In this document: piece by piece, positions 10,619-22,299 of the stretch
Numbering within the stretch: the stretch's first letter is position 1
How the letters are laid out: the number at the start of each line of letters is the position of its first letter
The notes under the pieces: generated by a model
Databases searched by the model: none
Told to the model about the DNA's origin: nothing
What the model saw: the letters and a program-made list of their open reading frames with translations, nothing else
Translations under genes and position numbers: made by a program
From: Adiantum capillus-veneris
Taxonomy: Eukaryota > Streptophyta > Polypodiopsida > Polypodiales > Pteridaceae
Assembly (NCBI GenBank): GCA_014529385.2
Contig: CM043944.1
Location: 89,161,384-89,225,383 of the forward strand
Length of the DNA: 64,000 nt
Direction of reading: 5' to 3'

Positions 10619-11786
10619 TCAAGAACTGCTGCATACACGCATCACAATAACACGATCTCTTTGCATAAGCACTAGGGTTGGGTGAACTTGCCCACTAGAG
10701 TAACCAAGGGAACAATGTGGCGCTAGGTAATTTGAGGATTGAATAACATTTACTAGATCAAACAAAGGAGGACAGTGCCAAGTTTTCGACGGGTTGAGCA
10801 GACACTTATAGACTGTGTCATCCAACCAACAGTGTAGTGTCACTATTGAACTCAGTATAGAGCCTCCAAAAGTCTCCCAAACACTTCAAAAATACCTCCT
10901 TTCTATTATCACTAGTTGAAGGGACCCAAAAACTTCATGTAGCCTAAATTGCACTTTTTGACACCTTTCTTGACCGATGATATCTAGGAAAAGTTACATG
11001 TTCATCCTGGGAAAGCAAGTTCTCAAAGCACCCTCTAGATGATTTATGGTCATGCTACTCCAAAGCACTGATTGTGCTCTTTTGCACAATGCATGTAAAG
11101 AGGGCCAATGTATTGGGATTGACAACATATTCATATTGCATCTTTCCTAGAACCCTTTTAGTGGTGATTACTTGATAATTCAATCTTGCCACTTCAGGCA
11201 CACATTTTCTTACTCTCCCTCTGCAGTAGGATACTTTGTACCTCTTTATGAGTAGTCCATTCACATCCAATATAATGCATAAACTTTTCCTTCTCTCATT
11301 ATCCTCATGAGACACAATAGGTAATGGCATTACCTATAGTGGCATTAACAATAGAAGTGATTTTGTCCTCTCTTTCCTCTCAAACATATTTAGAGCCCAT
11401 GCAGTCATAGATGCACCTAGAAATGCATCGTCTTTGAGATTGTCTTGGGTACCTAAAGGATCAATTTTGTCTACAAGGCAAGGAACATTACTTGGATAAT
11501 TGATCTTGGCATGGGCGGTGACATCACTTGTATCCACTGTCTCACCTGTTCTAGCTCTGGTATATATGAGGACCTCCTCATCCATACCTCTTGTATCCTT
11601 AGTAGTGCCATCTATACCCACAACCTCAATTGCATCAACAATGGGATCAACTGCATCAATAATGGCATCTGTGCCAACATCACTTACATTACCATCAATA
11701 GCAGCATCTATGCTAGCATCAACTTCCATAACATTTGCAATGCCATCTCTCTCTGCATCAACAAACCATAGGATCAACAATGGCAC
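10619..11786 (-). pseudogene. Decayed FCP1/NIF-like paralogue
   Basis: Minus-strand frame from 11786 begins with an Asp/Ile/Ala-rich segment (IDAAIDGNVSDVGTDAIIDA) and runs in one frame through a single TAG (11334-11336) into motif I, KSLCIILDVNGLLIK (near 11285-11240). A stop at 11055 and frameshifts follow. Later pieces in shifting frames align with the plus-strand gene: IIGQERC, then VFLKCLGDFWRLY (motif III Lys) and LDDTVYKCLLNP (motif IV, with both Asp). It therefore keeps the motif IV that the intact-looking neighbour has lost, but is broken in at least three places. Product would have been an FCP1-like phosphatase or pseudophosphatase. Confidence 0.65.
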
Positions 11787-11796
11787 CTATGTTAAG

Positions 11797-12110
11797 TATG
11801 GAGCCTGATTTACCCCTTGTATTTTTTTGTGGTAAAAATACACATTTGTAAGGCCCCCATTATGAGGAGAAGCCATCGTGTGTGAAGAAAAATCACTCAC
11901 TGGAAATAAAAATCACTTGTCAGAAACCAAAATTTTCACGCCCATCGAAATATTCCTTTTCATCGAAATATTATGGCCGGACGACGACCGAAAAGTGGTC
12001 GAAAAACGATCGGTCGGTTGGCTGGTGGCCGGTGGTCGGAAGTCAATGGCCTGTGGCCGGTGGCCGAATTCAAAAGCGGACTTGCCTTCTCAAGGGCAAC
12101 CACACATGGG
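11797..12110 (+). repeat. Truncated LTR of the Copia-1 family
   Basis: Matches the left 300 or so bp of the LTRs at 15757 and 42291 (tatggagc start, the gaggagaagccatcgt segment and a GG-rich block) and then loses similarity near 12110. No internal element sequence adjoins it. Confidence 0.75.
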
Positions 12111-12984
12111 CCTAGATCAATATAATGTCAATCGAGGACACATATGACACGATAGGCACATAGAGGCAATCTCTTTAGCTTGTCAGGCTAAGACCATCCC
12201 ACACATACAACACTCTAGAAGGCCAACTAAACCACAATTAGGAATCTCATTGTTCTCTACTACTCCACCCAACCTACATACACACAAACAGAAGGAAACT
12301 GACTAAACCATTCTAGAATCATATAAAACTTAAGGAACACCATCCCCTCACTAGGATACACCTGTCCTAAAGCATGTACACTCAAAATCCTCACTCTAGA
12401 CCCATCTAAAAAAAACGTGTATGAAGACATAGAAGAATTTTAGAAGTGGCCAAAATTGAAATCTATGAGTACTTATGCGTAGCTTATGTTGCCACGATTC
12501 TAATGACTACTTGCATGCAGAAAACAGACATCGTTTGATATACTTACGATCGTAAATAGCTCATAGATGCATGAGCATGCGTGCTTTGTTCCGCGTGGAA
12601 TGCTTGGCATTGATGCATAGCTCTCTCTGAGCCTATCACAATGGTGCAATCAAATCTCCAATGTGATGATTGAGTGGGGAGTAGCGCCAGGATGAAGCCC
12701 ACTCTCTCTCTCTTTCTCTCTTACACACAATCAACGACAGCTTAAAACTTGCTTATGATAAAAGTTCCCTTACAAAATGACCTAGGTACCTTATATACTA
12801 AGGCTACCATAGGTTAAACCTAAAAAAGAGTTTAATGGGTCAAATGGCTTTGTATGTATAATCTGGAATGGCACTTCGGCTTCTGTAACTAGACTACCTA
12901 CTCATTACAAATGATGTTTATAACCATAATCCGCAGCATTTCATAACTCTCAAAAAATAAGGCTTTGTTGAGTTATGTCGTATT
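12111..12984. other. No gene recognised
   Basis: No convincing coding frame, LTR end or RNA gene. A short CT-rich stretch lies at about 12700-12722. Confidence 0.4.
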
Positions 12985-13515
12985 GTTGACCCAGGGTCAA
13001 CAATAACCCAAAGAAGATTGTAAGGGACCTAATCTCCAGAAAATTGCATTGACAAAAATTCTTCACAAAAGAAAAAAAATGGTTGTGTAGTACTACCTGT
13101 AGTAAAAATGGAGGCCAAAATGAGCCTGAATAAAAATTCTAAGCAAAACAGGCTCTACGAGTTCTCCAAAAGTATTTTTTGACCTCTTGACACTCAATAA
13201 ATCTCACCCAAATCGAAGAAAGTAAGCAGGCAGGGGGTGTTGGCGATGCTCACGACTATGCCCTAGAGGATGCAACCTGCTTTAATACCAATTATTGGAA
13301 ATAGGGTTGTAGGGAAACACAAGGAGATTGGAGAAGATGAAGAACCTCAAGGCACACATTAATACGGCTTAGTGCACAAATGAAAGATAATTTAGCCCTA
13401 GAATGATGGGCGTATAAACAATGCACTAGTAAAAAAACCTCCTCATGAGGGGAAAAATACCATGGCATTCCTGAGTGTGTTCATATGCATCACTACCCTA
13501 TATGTATGGTAATAG
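12985..13515 (-). mobile_element. 5' end of a Copia-4-like element: leader, primer site and LTR
   Basis: Minus-strand reading gives part of an LTR (13515-13296), then a primer-site-like TGGTATTAAAGCAGG (13290-13276), then a leader (about 13275-13005) that matches the leader of Copia-4 at 47500-47220. Coding sequence beyond the leader is gone. The same LTR fragment recurs at 25793. The right limit is uncertain because it abuts a different gag remnant. Confidence 0.65.
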
Positions 13516-13519
13516 TATG

Positions 13520-14307
13520 TCCCTACTTGTTGCAATAAGGGCACACCTTAATGCGGAAGCAATCTTGTGATTTGTGTTTTCTTTTGCCACAACGTGAGAA
13601 AAATTCACCTTTTACAGCCATTATGCTATTTTGAGACCTTGTCTAAGTGCAAGACTCTTCTCTTCCTCTAGCAGTGAATTGATTACATCTTCAAGGGATC
13701 TTTCTCCTTGAGTAGAATTAAAATGTTATGAAAACTACTTGTTGGAAGGGCTTTAAGGAGGATGGCTATTTTATCCTCATCTAGGACTTGTACCTTCTCA
13801 TGAACAATTGGGTTGGGATACTCTTAAGTTTGTTAGAAAGGCTAGCAACATCATCTTGGTCTTCCATATTGAGATCATAAAGCTAAATTTTGAGGCTCAT
13901 CTTTGAGTTCTTACCACGAACACCAAATTGATGCACTAGGGTTGCCAAGCATGAAGAACAAATGTAGCACTATCAATATGGTGGATGAAGTCATCTTTGA
14001 GGGCCATGATGATGATTTCAAGTACTTGCTCATCATTGGCTTGTTGTTGAAGCATTCAACATTTGTGTTTAAGGTTTTCCTCAAATCAAATGGTGATTTT
14101 ACAATTCTCCAAAGATTTTTTTTCATGAGCACCCCCTTTATTTTTGTTTGGTAGGTGTGAAACCCAACACCATTGAACTTGTCTATGTTCTTGGTGGATA
14201 CTTTGTGTGTAGGGTAGTCTTACTGAGAAACTTTTGTAGTGTCTTGACCCTTTCACAACTTTGAAGTGCAAGATTGTGGAGCCTATTAGCTCAAATAATG
14301 CATACAC
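13520..14307 (-). pseudogene. copia Gag remnant
   Basis: Minus-strand pieces include SATFVLHAWQ, LEDVINSLLEEEKSLALRQG and a zinc-knuckle-like CGKRKHKSQDC followed by CPYCNK and a stop. The DVINSL...EE text matches the Gag at 3807-4697, so the two belong to related elements. Many stops and frameshifts. Orientation agrees with the fragment to its left, but the order (gag to the right of a 5' LTR) shows they are separate insertions or rearranged. Confidence 0.65.
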
Positions 14308-14309
14308 AA

Positions 14310-14959
14310 TGGTTTTTTAACCAAAAAGACGAGTACAACAAATTGCAACCAAAAGGAGATTAGGGTTTTCACCCTCTAAATTTTTCTTTATTTTGAAAAA
14401 GTTGTGAAAATTTCTTTCAAATTTTTTTCTGCTGCTTTGTATCTATGAACATGGGCTTGATAGGGGCACCAAGGAAGAGGTGGGAACTTGGCCTTGCTAG
14501 AGGGCAATGTTTGGGGGTGTTCAAGGCCATGGAAGCATGCTTTGGAGAAGGCAAACCCAAAATCTTAAGTTAAATGAAGTTTTTGGAGAGCTTGGTATCC
14601 ACGTAAGAGGGGAGGCATAAGGGCGCACACAAAAGCAGATCCCAGTGGAGTTAAAAAAATGCTTACAAGGTAAAATTGATATATGGGGTCAAGCCCGGCC
14701 AAACGATGGCAAAAAATCGACAATTGAGTCTCCTAGTTGTCAAGTTCCTATGCTTATTGGGCTTATGCTAGTTGAAAAGCCAAGGGGACTTCAAGAGTTT
14801 TATATTGGGTGGCACAAATGGGTGGGAAGGGGTGCTTGAAACCATTCCAAAGGCTTTGCCCTTTATTGAGGGAGTGTCCCATTGGGGAAATTTCTAGGGG
14901 GGTTCATTGAAGAGAGTCTTTTGGCCGCAAAACAACACACACTCATGCACATTTAATTG

Positions 14960-14960
<1 letters not shown>
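14310..14960. other. No gene recognised; possible copia leader/LTR remnant
   Basis: Lies upstream, in the minus sense, of the Gag remnant, where a leader and 5' LTR would be expected. No second LTR copy was found to confirm it. A 64-codon plus-strand ORF at 14645 has no recognisable domain. Confidence 0.3.

Positions 14961-15005
<45 letters not shown>
14961..15005. repeat. (AC)n microsatellite
   Basis: About 22 uninterrupted AC dinucleotides. Confidence 0.95.
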
Positions 15006-15007
<2 letters not shown>

Positions 15008-15756
15008 CATGCATACTAGAAGGCAAGATTACCAACAAGAGGAAAATATGTACCTTTAACATGTACTCCGCCCAATGAAAAATCCTAGCGTGCCACCATG
15101 AAATCCAAGTTTCAAGAATCCTTGCCTCGATGGGTTTTGCGTTACCCACCCTTTCAATAGCTATTGTTTGAATTTCTTGCATGTAAAAATGATAAACATG
15201 AATACCAATATCTTATCCTTTTGACAAGGTCAAAACAAACCCAACAATACATTTTATTTAGCAGTTCCACACCAAAACTAGGTTGCTTTAAAAAACATGA
15301 CATTTGGAGTAGGATGCAGATGCCAACTGACCTGGGGAAAACAACACCATGAATAAATTTCACTTTACTTTGTTAATACACCCTCTAGCTCATGTTCTCC
15401 AAAACCATGCTTTCTCTTATGTCCTCCACTGGAACATCTTGTTAAGATCAAAGAGACAAACAAACCTTTTTTAACCCAAATTGTATAACTAAAAGGCTAT
15501 TGCCATAATTGGATGTGTGTGAAAGTATTATCTCGAGTATTATACACCTTTTGATGTTCAAAATTGGTTCTAGTCTCTTGAATAAGATATTGAGCTCATT
15601 GTCTATCATTTGAACATAATCCCCTCGTACATGACTCACTCTAATACAAGATCTTTTGAAAGCTATTTTGTATACTTTTAGGCTTAGAATCTATACCCTA
15701 ATGTAGTATATTCTGAACCCTTTGTTTCATATGTTCTAAGTCTTGCTTTGATGATC
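15006..15756. other. No gene recognised
   Basis: Only short ORFs (up to 69 codons) on either strand without recognisable motifs. Confidence 0.4.
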
Positions 15757-16474
15757 TTATTAAGTATGGAGCTCGATTTAATTTTTGTAATTTTTTGTGA
15801 TAAAAACGTACATTTGTAAGGCTCTCATCATGAGGAGAAGCCATCGTACGTGAAGAAAAATCACTCACCGAAAATCAAAATCACTCATATGGCCATTCGT
15901 CAAAATATTCCTTTTCGTCGAAATATTATGGTCGGGACGGCGGTCGAAAAGTGGTCGGAAATCGATCAGTCGGTTGGTCGGTTGGTTGGTGGTCAGAAGT
16001 TAATGCCGATGGCCGAATTCAATGGTTGATGGCCAAATTTAAAAGCGGATTTGTCTTCTCAAGGACGGCCACACATGGACGGATTGCAGGGTTCGATTTG
16101 GACTTATCTACACAAGGGCGGCTACACATGGTTGCCTCTCATGAGAGAAGGCAGCCCTTTGGCCTATAAAAGGAGGACATTTCTACACACATTACATAGT
16201 GTGAAGTTGATGCAACAAGGTGGGTATGAGGTGGTGAGAGTGAAGCAAGGTGGGAGCTCTATTAAAGGTATAATCCCTTTGTAACCTACTTTTTGTTTGA
16301 AGTACTAAAGCCATTAAGTGATTGCTTTCCCGTGGATGTAGCACACATGGGTAAACCACGTATATTGTGTGTACTCTCTCTCTCTCTCTCTACTCTATAA
16401 TCTCTTGTGTGTGAAAATTATCTCTCTCTATTAAGTTATCTACTCAGCTACATCATATTTCCTAACAAATCCCT
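15757..16474 (+). repeat. Solo LTR of the Copia-1 family
   Basis: About 718 bp matching the Copia-1 3' LTR (42291-43004) from tatggagc to ctacatcatatttc. It has the TATA-like cctataaaagga at about 16163 and a CT-rich block at 16375-16391. No primer site, polypurine tract or coding sequence adjoins it, as expected after LTR-LTR recombination. Exact ends are uncertain by a few bases. Confidence 0.8.
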
Positions 16475-16693
16475 CACCAATCCTATACATGTGGTTTTCT
16501 AAATGAATGACACATGTCATACAATGACTTAGCATATCTTGTGGTAGACACACGATGGACTATCAACTTTAGGTAGCTTATGTATCTCACCTTTATAATG
16601 ACACTCTTTTCTAGTACTTGTTCATTCTAGAAAGGGACATATATAATTTTGACAAAGCATTTTCTCTTCACATTTTCTTATTCGTACTATCCC

Positions 16694-17263
16694 TTAAAAG
16701 CTTGAGATGTGTGATGTGACATCCTCACTCCACAAATGCCTTGTGTATTTTGTCTCCATGCCTTTGCTCTTAGGCCCATCATGAATTGGTGGAAACTCAA
16801 ATAATATATTTATTCCATCATACCTCTTAGGTAGTTGCACAACTTGCTGCAAAGAGCAAACCAAAGTTGAAAGATGTGCATTGAACATTGTGAGAAGGCA
16901 AACCTTTAATCAAGTTGACTATATTGGTTGGAGGCACTCGTGTTTGTAAATCTCTTCAAATGTTGTCTCACAAAAGACAGTGAATGTTTTTCCAAATTGA
17001 ATATTCAAATGATACTCTCTTCCAATTTGATCACCAGAGTGAAATGGAACCTCCACTAGAACTTGGACACTATCCTTCTCATTTATCAATAGATGAGCTT
17101 TGAGGGTAGCTACATCCAATTTAAAATAGGAAACGAGATATGCCATTGAGAGTATATTAGCTCCATTGATGCATTCCACATCTATTTGGGTGCCTTTTAA
17201 AGCCATGACAACATCCCCTTCCATCTTGCACAATAGACAATGGAGAGAAAATAGATAAAACAT
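16694..17263 (-). CDS. Unidentified minus-strand ORF pair
   Basis: A 114-codon frame (17263-16919) is followed, after a stop and in another frame, by a 64-codon frame (16888-16694). The first has coding-like composition (DVECINGANILSMAYLVSYF, VLVEVPFHSGDQIGREYHLN). I recognise no domain. The two may be exons or a frameshifted gene; no splice sites were resolved. It is not part of any LTR element I could delimit. Confidence 0.3.
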
Positions 17264-17749
17264 GTGTCTTTTAAGCTGAACTGAAGGCTGACATAATAAA
17301 GTTTAATTTATCAATACAAATAACTCTTTTAAAATGTCTAAAGATGATTTTTGTTGCTGGTCCCAAGATAAATGAATTCTAAATCATCAACCAAGCTTTA
17401 TATTTAAAACAAATCTAGATATTGGTCATCATTTTATTTACTTTATACCTTTAAGCCCTACATTGATATCATTAAATCCTATGCCAATGTGCTAGGTCAA
17501 CATGGCACATGATAGATGTATGAACTCATTGTTACATTGTTACCTTGTAGCAATGTACACAATACGCTCTTTGTAAATTTCTTTTACCAATGTGAACACT
17601 AACTAATTCCTACAAATAAAAAGAGCATTCCTACAACAAAAGGTTGGTATGCATGAATGCACAAGCGTAGGAGGTACTTGATTGACATGTTGATGTGTGT
17701 AGGAGTAGGTCTTGTAGGAGCAGTTGTTGGTATGTACAAGGAGGTGTAC

Positions 17750-18030
17750 CTAACTATTTTGCTAGTGAAACAGGTTTGGGTTTGATAAATATGAGATACA
17801 GCCTGTTGCCTTTTGTTTGATAGGGTGCCTTGGGTTTGACAAGCAAGGATAGGCTCTTCGTAGGCTATTTCACTAGGAAAATAGGTCTAAGAAACAAAGC
17901 TTGGAATATGACTGCTAAAAGGTCTGACAAGGAAGGCTTCGATTGGTGTGAGATCCCGTCTCAGTTTGATAGGCTACCTAAGGATATGCTCCTCCCATGC
18001 TATTTTGCCAGCAAAATAGGTTTGGGAAGG
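17750..18030 (+). repeat. Degenerate tandem repeat with palindromic core
   Basis: Three related blocks about 113 and 133 bp apart (starting near 17754, 17867 and 18000). Each contains a form of ctattttgccagcaaaatag followed by gtttggg or gtctaag. The third copy is a nearly perfect palindrome. Confidence 0.55.
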
Positions 18031-18379
18031 TAGGATTGGGATGTGGTTGCTTTGGGTTTCAAATGTTTGACAAGCAAGGTTGAAAAGGATTTTTATTGGA
18101 GTTCCAGGCCAGAATTTGGCGATCACAAGGCAGAATCTCTTAGACACGTCCACATGCATTGAGCCGGTTAGCAAGTGGTAGAGAGATTGCACAAATCTTG
18201 CTTCTTCCTGAGTGTAAGTTGAGGGCTTCACTACAGAGAGCAACCATTCGTCGGCCTACTTTTGGATGTTGTTGTAAGAGGTGTGAAGAAATCTATACCG
18301 CATGTCACAAGAAGATTTAGAAATTTTCTCATGTAGGAAAACAGAGTCTTTTCCAGTGTTTTTCATACAATGAATAAAA

Positions 18380-18527
18380 TCATGAGCTTCTGTTCGAGAG
18401 GCACCGCATACCTAGCTAGGTACGATTGGGGGCAGGGGACCCCCGCCCCCCCCACCGGGCCTGCGGTCCCCTGCCCCCAATCGTGCCTAGCTAGGTATGC
18501 AGTGCCTCCCTCACATAAGCTCATGAT
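18380..18527. repeat. GC-rich fold-back (inverted repeat) element
   Basis: Arms of about 63 bp (18380-18441 and 18465-18527) are near-perfect inverted copies around a 23-bp C/G-rich loop. The inner 40 bp of each arm, including cctagctagg and attgggggcagggga, match with only two or three changes; the outer ends (tcatgagctt) also pair. It could be a fold-back MITE or a hairpin-RNA locus. No duplicated target was recognised. The minus-strand ORF across it (18707-18363) is probably fortuitous. Confidence 0.7.
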
Positions 18528-19379
18528 GTTGAGGTAAGTCACAATGTGGGAATTATTGTGAGAATTTGTCCAAAACTTCTTGTGTGTCATAGGACACCTG
18601 CTGAGCCCCCTCCCCCCTATGTTGGATGGGAGGAAAAGGCCCATGAGTGGCCTTTCCCCTGTCTTTCCCCTGTCAGGAGGGTCATTGCATTGCGGGGAAA
18701 AGGCCACTAGAGGGACTTTCCCTACTCCGTAAGTCCATTAAATGATACAGCCACTAGCTCTACGCCTTCTCTACTATTGATTATGTTTGTAGATCAACCA
18801 AGCTCATATAATTTTGCCACATTGTTAAGGTGCCTTCTCCTTCTTCTTGTTGAGTGGCAACCATATGTTTGCTCTTGGGAGGTAACCACCATTAAGTCAT
18901 GTGATCATGCATGGTTCTACATGTCCACAGCTACCTAGTAGAATTGGGAAGCATTACAAGTAATTGTGAGGATTTTCGATCGTTTCTTTATATTTTTTGG
19001 TTGACAAAGATATCGATTTATTTTTTGATTGTTTTCGTGGATATCAGATTATGATTAAGTTTATCAAGATTTTCTTAAATTTCTTTTATGATTGAGCGTG
19101 TGTTTTACACGTTGCATGTAATGGAAATAGCCTATGAACTTTGGGAATAACGGAATTAGAGAGAATTTTTGTGAGATTATTTTGAGAACATAGAGGGTGA
19201 ACTTAATTGATGGTAGCAACATGAACATAGTACCTAATTAACTTTGGCATGAACAATGCAAGAGAGCGAATATTAGAGAACATGACAATAGTTGAGGACC
19301 GTATTTACTTGGAGCCGGTCCCCCCTCCAAAAGGCGTTTATATTAGAGATTCTCCCATCAAGAGAGACTTGGTATAATA
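18528..19379. other. No gene recognised
   Basis: No convincing coding frame or repeat boundary; leads into the G1 LTR on the right. Confidence 0.4.
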
Positions 19380-19816
19380 CAATCTTTGTGTTCCTTGTGA
19401 ACTTGGTGATGCTATGAAGATGGAAATCTTCATACATCACGAGCATAACATAGACTTTGCAAAAAGCATTAACTATCCCAAGCCTCGGTCCCAAGGCCTC
19501 AAACACCTTCGATGGAGAGAGCTAGCGGGGAATGAGGGTAGGGAAGTGGAAGAAGAATCATTCATAGGAGAAAGAAATAGTTCCTCACTTATCATCATTC
19601 TTCTTGCTTAGCATAGCATAATAGAGTAGTAATGAAGATGAAGAAGATGGAAAGCTTAAGCATTGAATCATGGCTCTTGGAGTGTTGGTGTAGACTCTCC
19701 ACTTCTCAACAAACTTAAAGAAGGACATGGATCTCTTGCACTTTGCACTCCACACAATGAGAGAATGTGTGTGTGTATGTGTGTGAGAGTAAACCTCCCT
19801 CTCATGTTTGGTCCAC

Positions 19817-19868
<52 letters not shown>

Positions 19869-20665
19869 TTATTTAATTTTTCATTCGGACATGTGTCCTC
19901 TTTTTCCTCTTTGAGAGAAGGAACTTAATGCATCTAAATTCTCATTGGACCCCTTTAAAACCTATCCAATAGGATTCAAGCACATCATGAGGGCCACATG
20001 TAGAGGATCATTTGAACATGTGTCTATTATGCTTCTTAAGTCATTTGGTTTGAATTGAATACTTCAAGCACTTAGTCAATCAAGCATGAAACCGTTCATG
20101 CCTCTTAAGAGTTTATCATTGAATTAAACACTTCAAGAACCTTAGTTATTTTAAGCATAAAAATCACCTCAATCTTTGGGCAAGGTTCCCACAAACATTT
20201 TAAGCACTTTAGTTAGTAAGTAAACAAGCACCTCATGCTTGGATAGGATTCCCATGACCTCAAGGTCAGCCCTAGCTTGCCTAACGTCAAAGAACTTTTT
20301 AACACTAACTTTTGGAGGTCCTTAATGAAGCTAACCTTAAGGTCTTTTAAGCTCCATTAGATGTACGTTGCTCTTTGATAGACGGTACCTCCTTTTGGAC
20401 CCCTATTGAGATGTAACCATCTCTCCTCTTGGTCCCTTGCTGAGGTAAATCTAGAAGCACTTATAGCACATTGTTCTTTGGTAGACAGTCTCCTTTTGGA
20501 CCCCTATTGAGATGCAACCATCTCCCCTTTTGGTCCCTTGTTGAGATAGGTCTAGAAGCACATATCTATATCCTAACTCTTGTTCCCCTTTTATCTTCCC
20601 ATATTAAATGATCAGTTTAATATGAGAAAATCATTTGGTAAAGTTAGATATTATATTTTATGACA
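19380..20665 (-). repeat. G1 gypsy-family LTR, copy A (3' LTR)
   Basis: Homologous to 47505-48859, 49912-51207 and 54525-55807. Read on the minus strand it begins TGTCATAAAATATAATATC at 20665, directly after the purine tract AAGAGAGAGGTAA. It is therefore the 3' LTR of the minus-strand G1 remnant to its right. It contains a (CT)n tract (19819-19865) and a 103-bp internal tandem duplication (20368 and 20471). The left end is approximate. Confidence 0.75.
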
Positions 20666-22230
20666 TTACCTCTCTCTTGAAATCATAGTCATCCTCGACT
20701 ATGAGGTAGAGAAGATAAAACCTAGCCATTAGTCTATGTTTCTTAACAGGTAGAGGATCCCTTTTTACCCTACGAGATCATTCCAGAATGGATGACTAAT
20801 CCTTTTGGTGCTTGGGAGACTTAGCTTCTGCAAGGATGTCTGCTCTTTAGTCCATATCATACTTCCAAAGTAGAGTGAAAAGCTCTACTTGGTGTTTGAA
20901 AGACGTCGTCACCACAAACATGATCCTAAGAATGCATACTTCTTAACTTTTGTGCACAATAAAAGAAAGAGAATGAGTCTTATAAGACAAAAAGAGTGTT
21001 CATTTAAAATGCATTTTCATTTGCTTACTCTAGTGTAGCATTGTAAGCATTGACAAGGTTCATATTATCCTTAAACTAGGTTCCTTGCATCCATCTAGCA
21101 TCTTTAAAAGGATATTTCTTAAACTTAAAAATATATCACTGGATAACGTTACCATTTCTTAGTACCTTGTCTTTGTGTATCGAAGAATCGATTCGGGCTG
21201 CAACACCTCTTCTTGATCTTTGATCTCTCTGGAGGGTCATCCATATTGATTCTTTTGGTGGCTCTCCTTTGCACTAAAGAGGGTTGCCGTATGATATGCC
21301 TTAATAGTATTTTTGACAGGCATAGAGTGTGTTTTCTTGCTAAGCTTGTCAATTGAAACAATCCAAGTTGCTTCCCTCAATCAAATTTCAATTTTTAGCA
21401 TACCATGTATTTTGAAACATACTCTTGTATGTTTACTTTTCATGGTAGACCAACATAAATACATTTTTGCTCCTCGAAGAGTAGATTATGGAATCCCTCT
21501 TTACCCCGCATAAGGAGAAGCATGGGATTCATACATGACTTTCTTATTTTATTGGTGAGTAACTCATAGCCTATTACTGTTCGGAAGATAACCATCCTTC
21601 AAGGTGAATGGTTCTTTTTTTCTTCCCTAATGCAAAGGCTGTAATTACCTACTTAAATTCTTGGTCAGTAGCATTCTCATCTATCATAAAAGATAGATCA
21701 TTGTGAGTTGCTGTAGGCACCACATTTACCCTTGGCCGTTGTGAAAGTGCATCGACCACTTGATGTGCTTGCTAGCAATGGGAGCAATATGAAATTTAAA
21801 TTGCGAAAGAAACATTTCCCACCTCATTTGTTTGTCGGAGAGCTTGGTTTGCGTCATGAAGTTCTTGAGGCTTTGTGATCCATTCGTAGGATGAATGGAG
21901 CCCCCAAGAGATAGTGCTTCCATGTGTCTAGGGCATGTAGAATAGCTAAAAGCTCTTTTTCGTATATGCCCAAGACCTGTTCATCGGCATTGAGCCTTCG
22001 GCTCTCATATGCTATGGCATGCCCTTCTTGAAGCAAAACTGCTCCAAGGCAATGACCACAAGCATCACATTGGACCTCAAATGGCTTTGAGAGATCCGGA
22101 AGGATGAGGACTAGCTGGGAGGTAAGCTTCTCTTTGAGCTTGTCAAAAGAATTTTGTTATTTAGCAGTCCATGAGTACTTAACGTTATTCCTTGTTAAGT
22201 CATCCAATGGTCCTGCTATTTGGCAACTCT
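20666..22230 (-). pseudogene. G1 gypsy pol remnant: RNase H and C-terminal part
   Basis: Minus-strand reading shows the gypsy RNase H segment AIAYESRRLNADEQVLGIYE, HALDTWKHYLLGAPF and, in a shifted frame, TQTKLSDKQMRWEMFLSQF. A short piece of integrase (about 21360-21301) is joined directly to the C-terminal segment that also occurs at 56196-56400, so most of the integrase is deleted. The reverse transcriptase is missing upstream. The 3' untranslated part (20666-21000) leads into LTR copy A. Same family as 56196-58980. Confidence 0.75.
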
Positions 22231-22299
22231 AAAAAAAAAATGTATGAAATTGCAATTAGCTGACAGGTAATGTGGAGAGACCCTTAGAAATGTTGGAAC

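Noticed and set aside
11500-11808. Ser/Thr-rich plus-strand ORFs
   Set aside because: Shadow of the Asp/Ile/Ala-rich minus-strand frame, which runs in frame into an FCP1 motif.
18363-18707. 114-codon minus-strand ORF
   Set aside because: Mostly the two arms of the fold-back read as protein; no domain.
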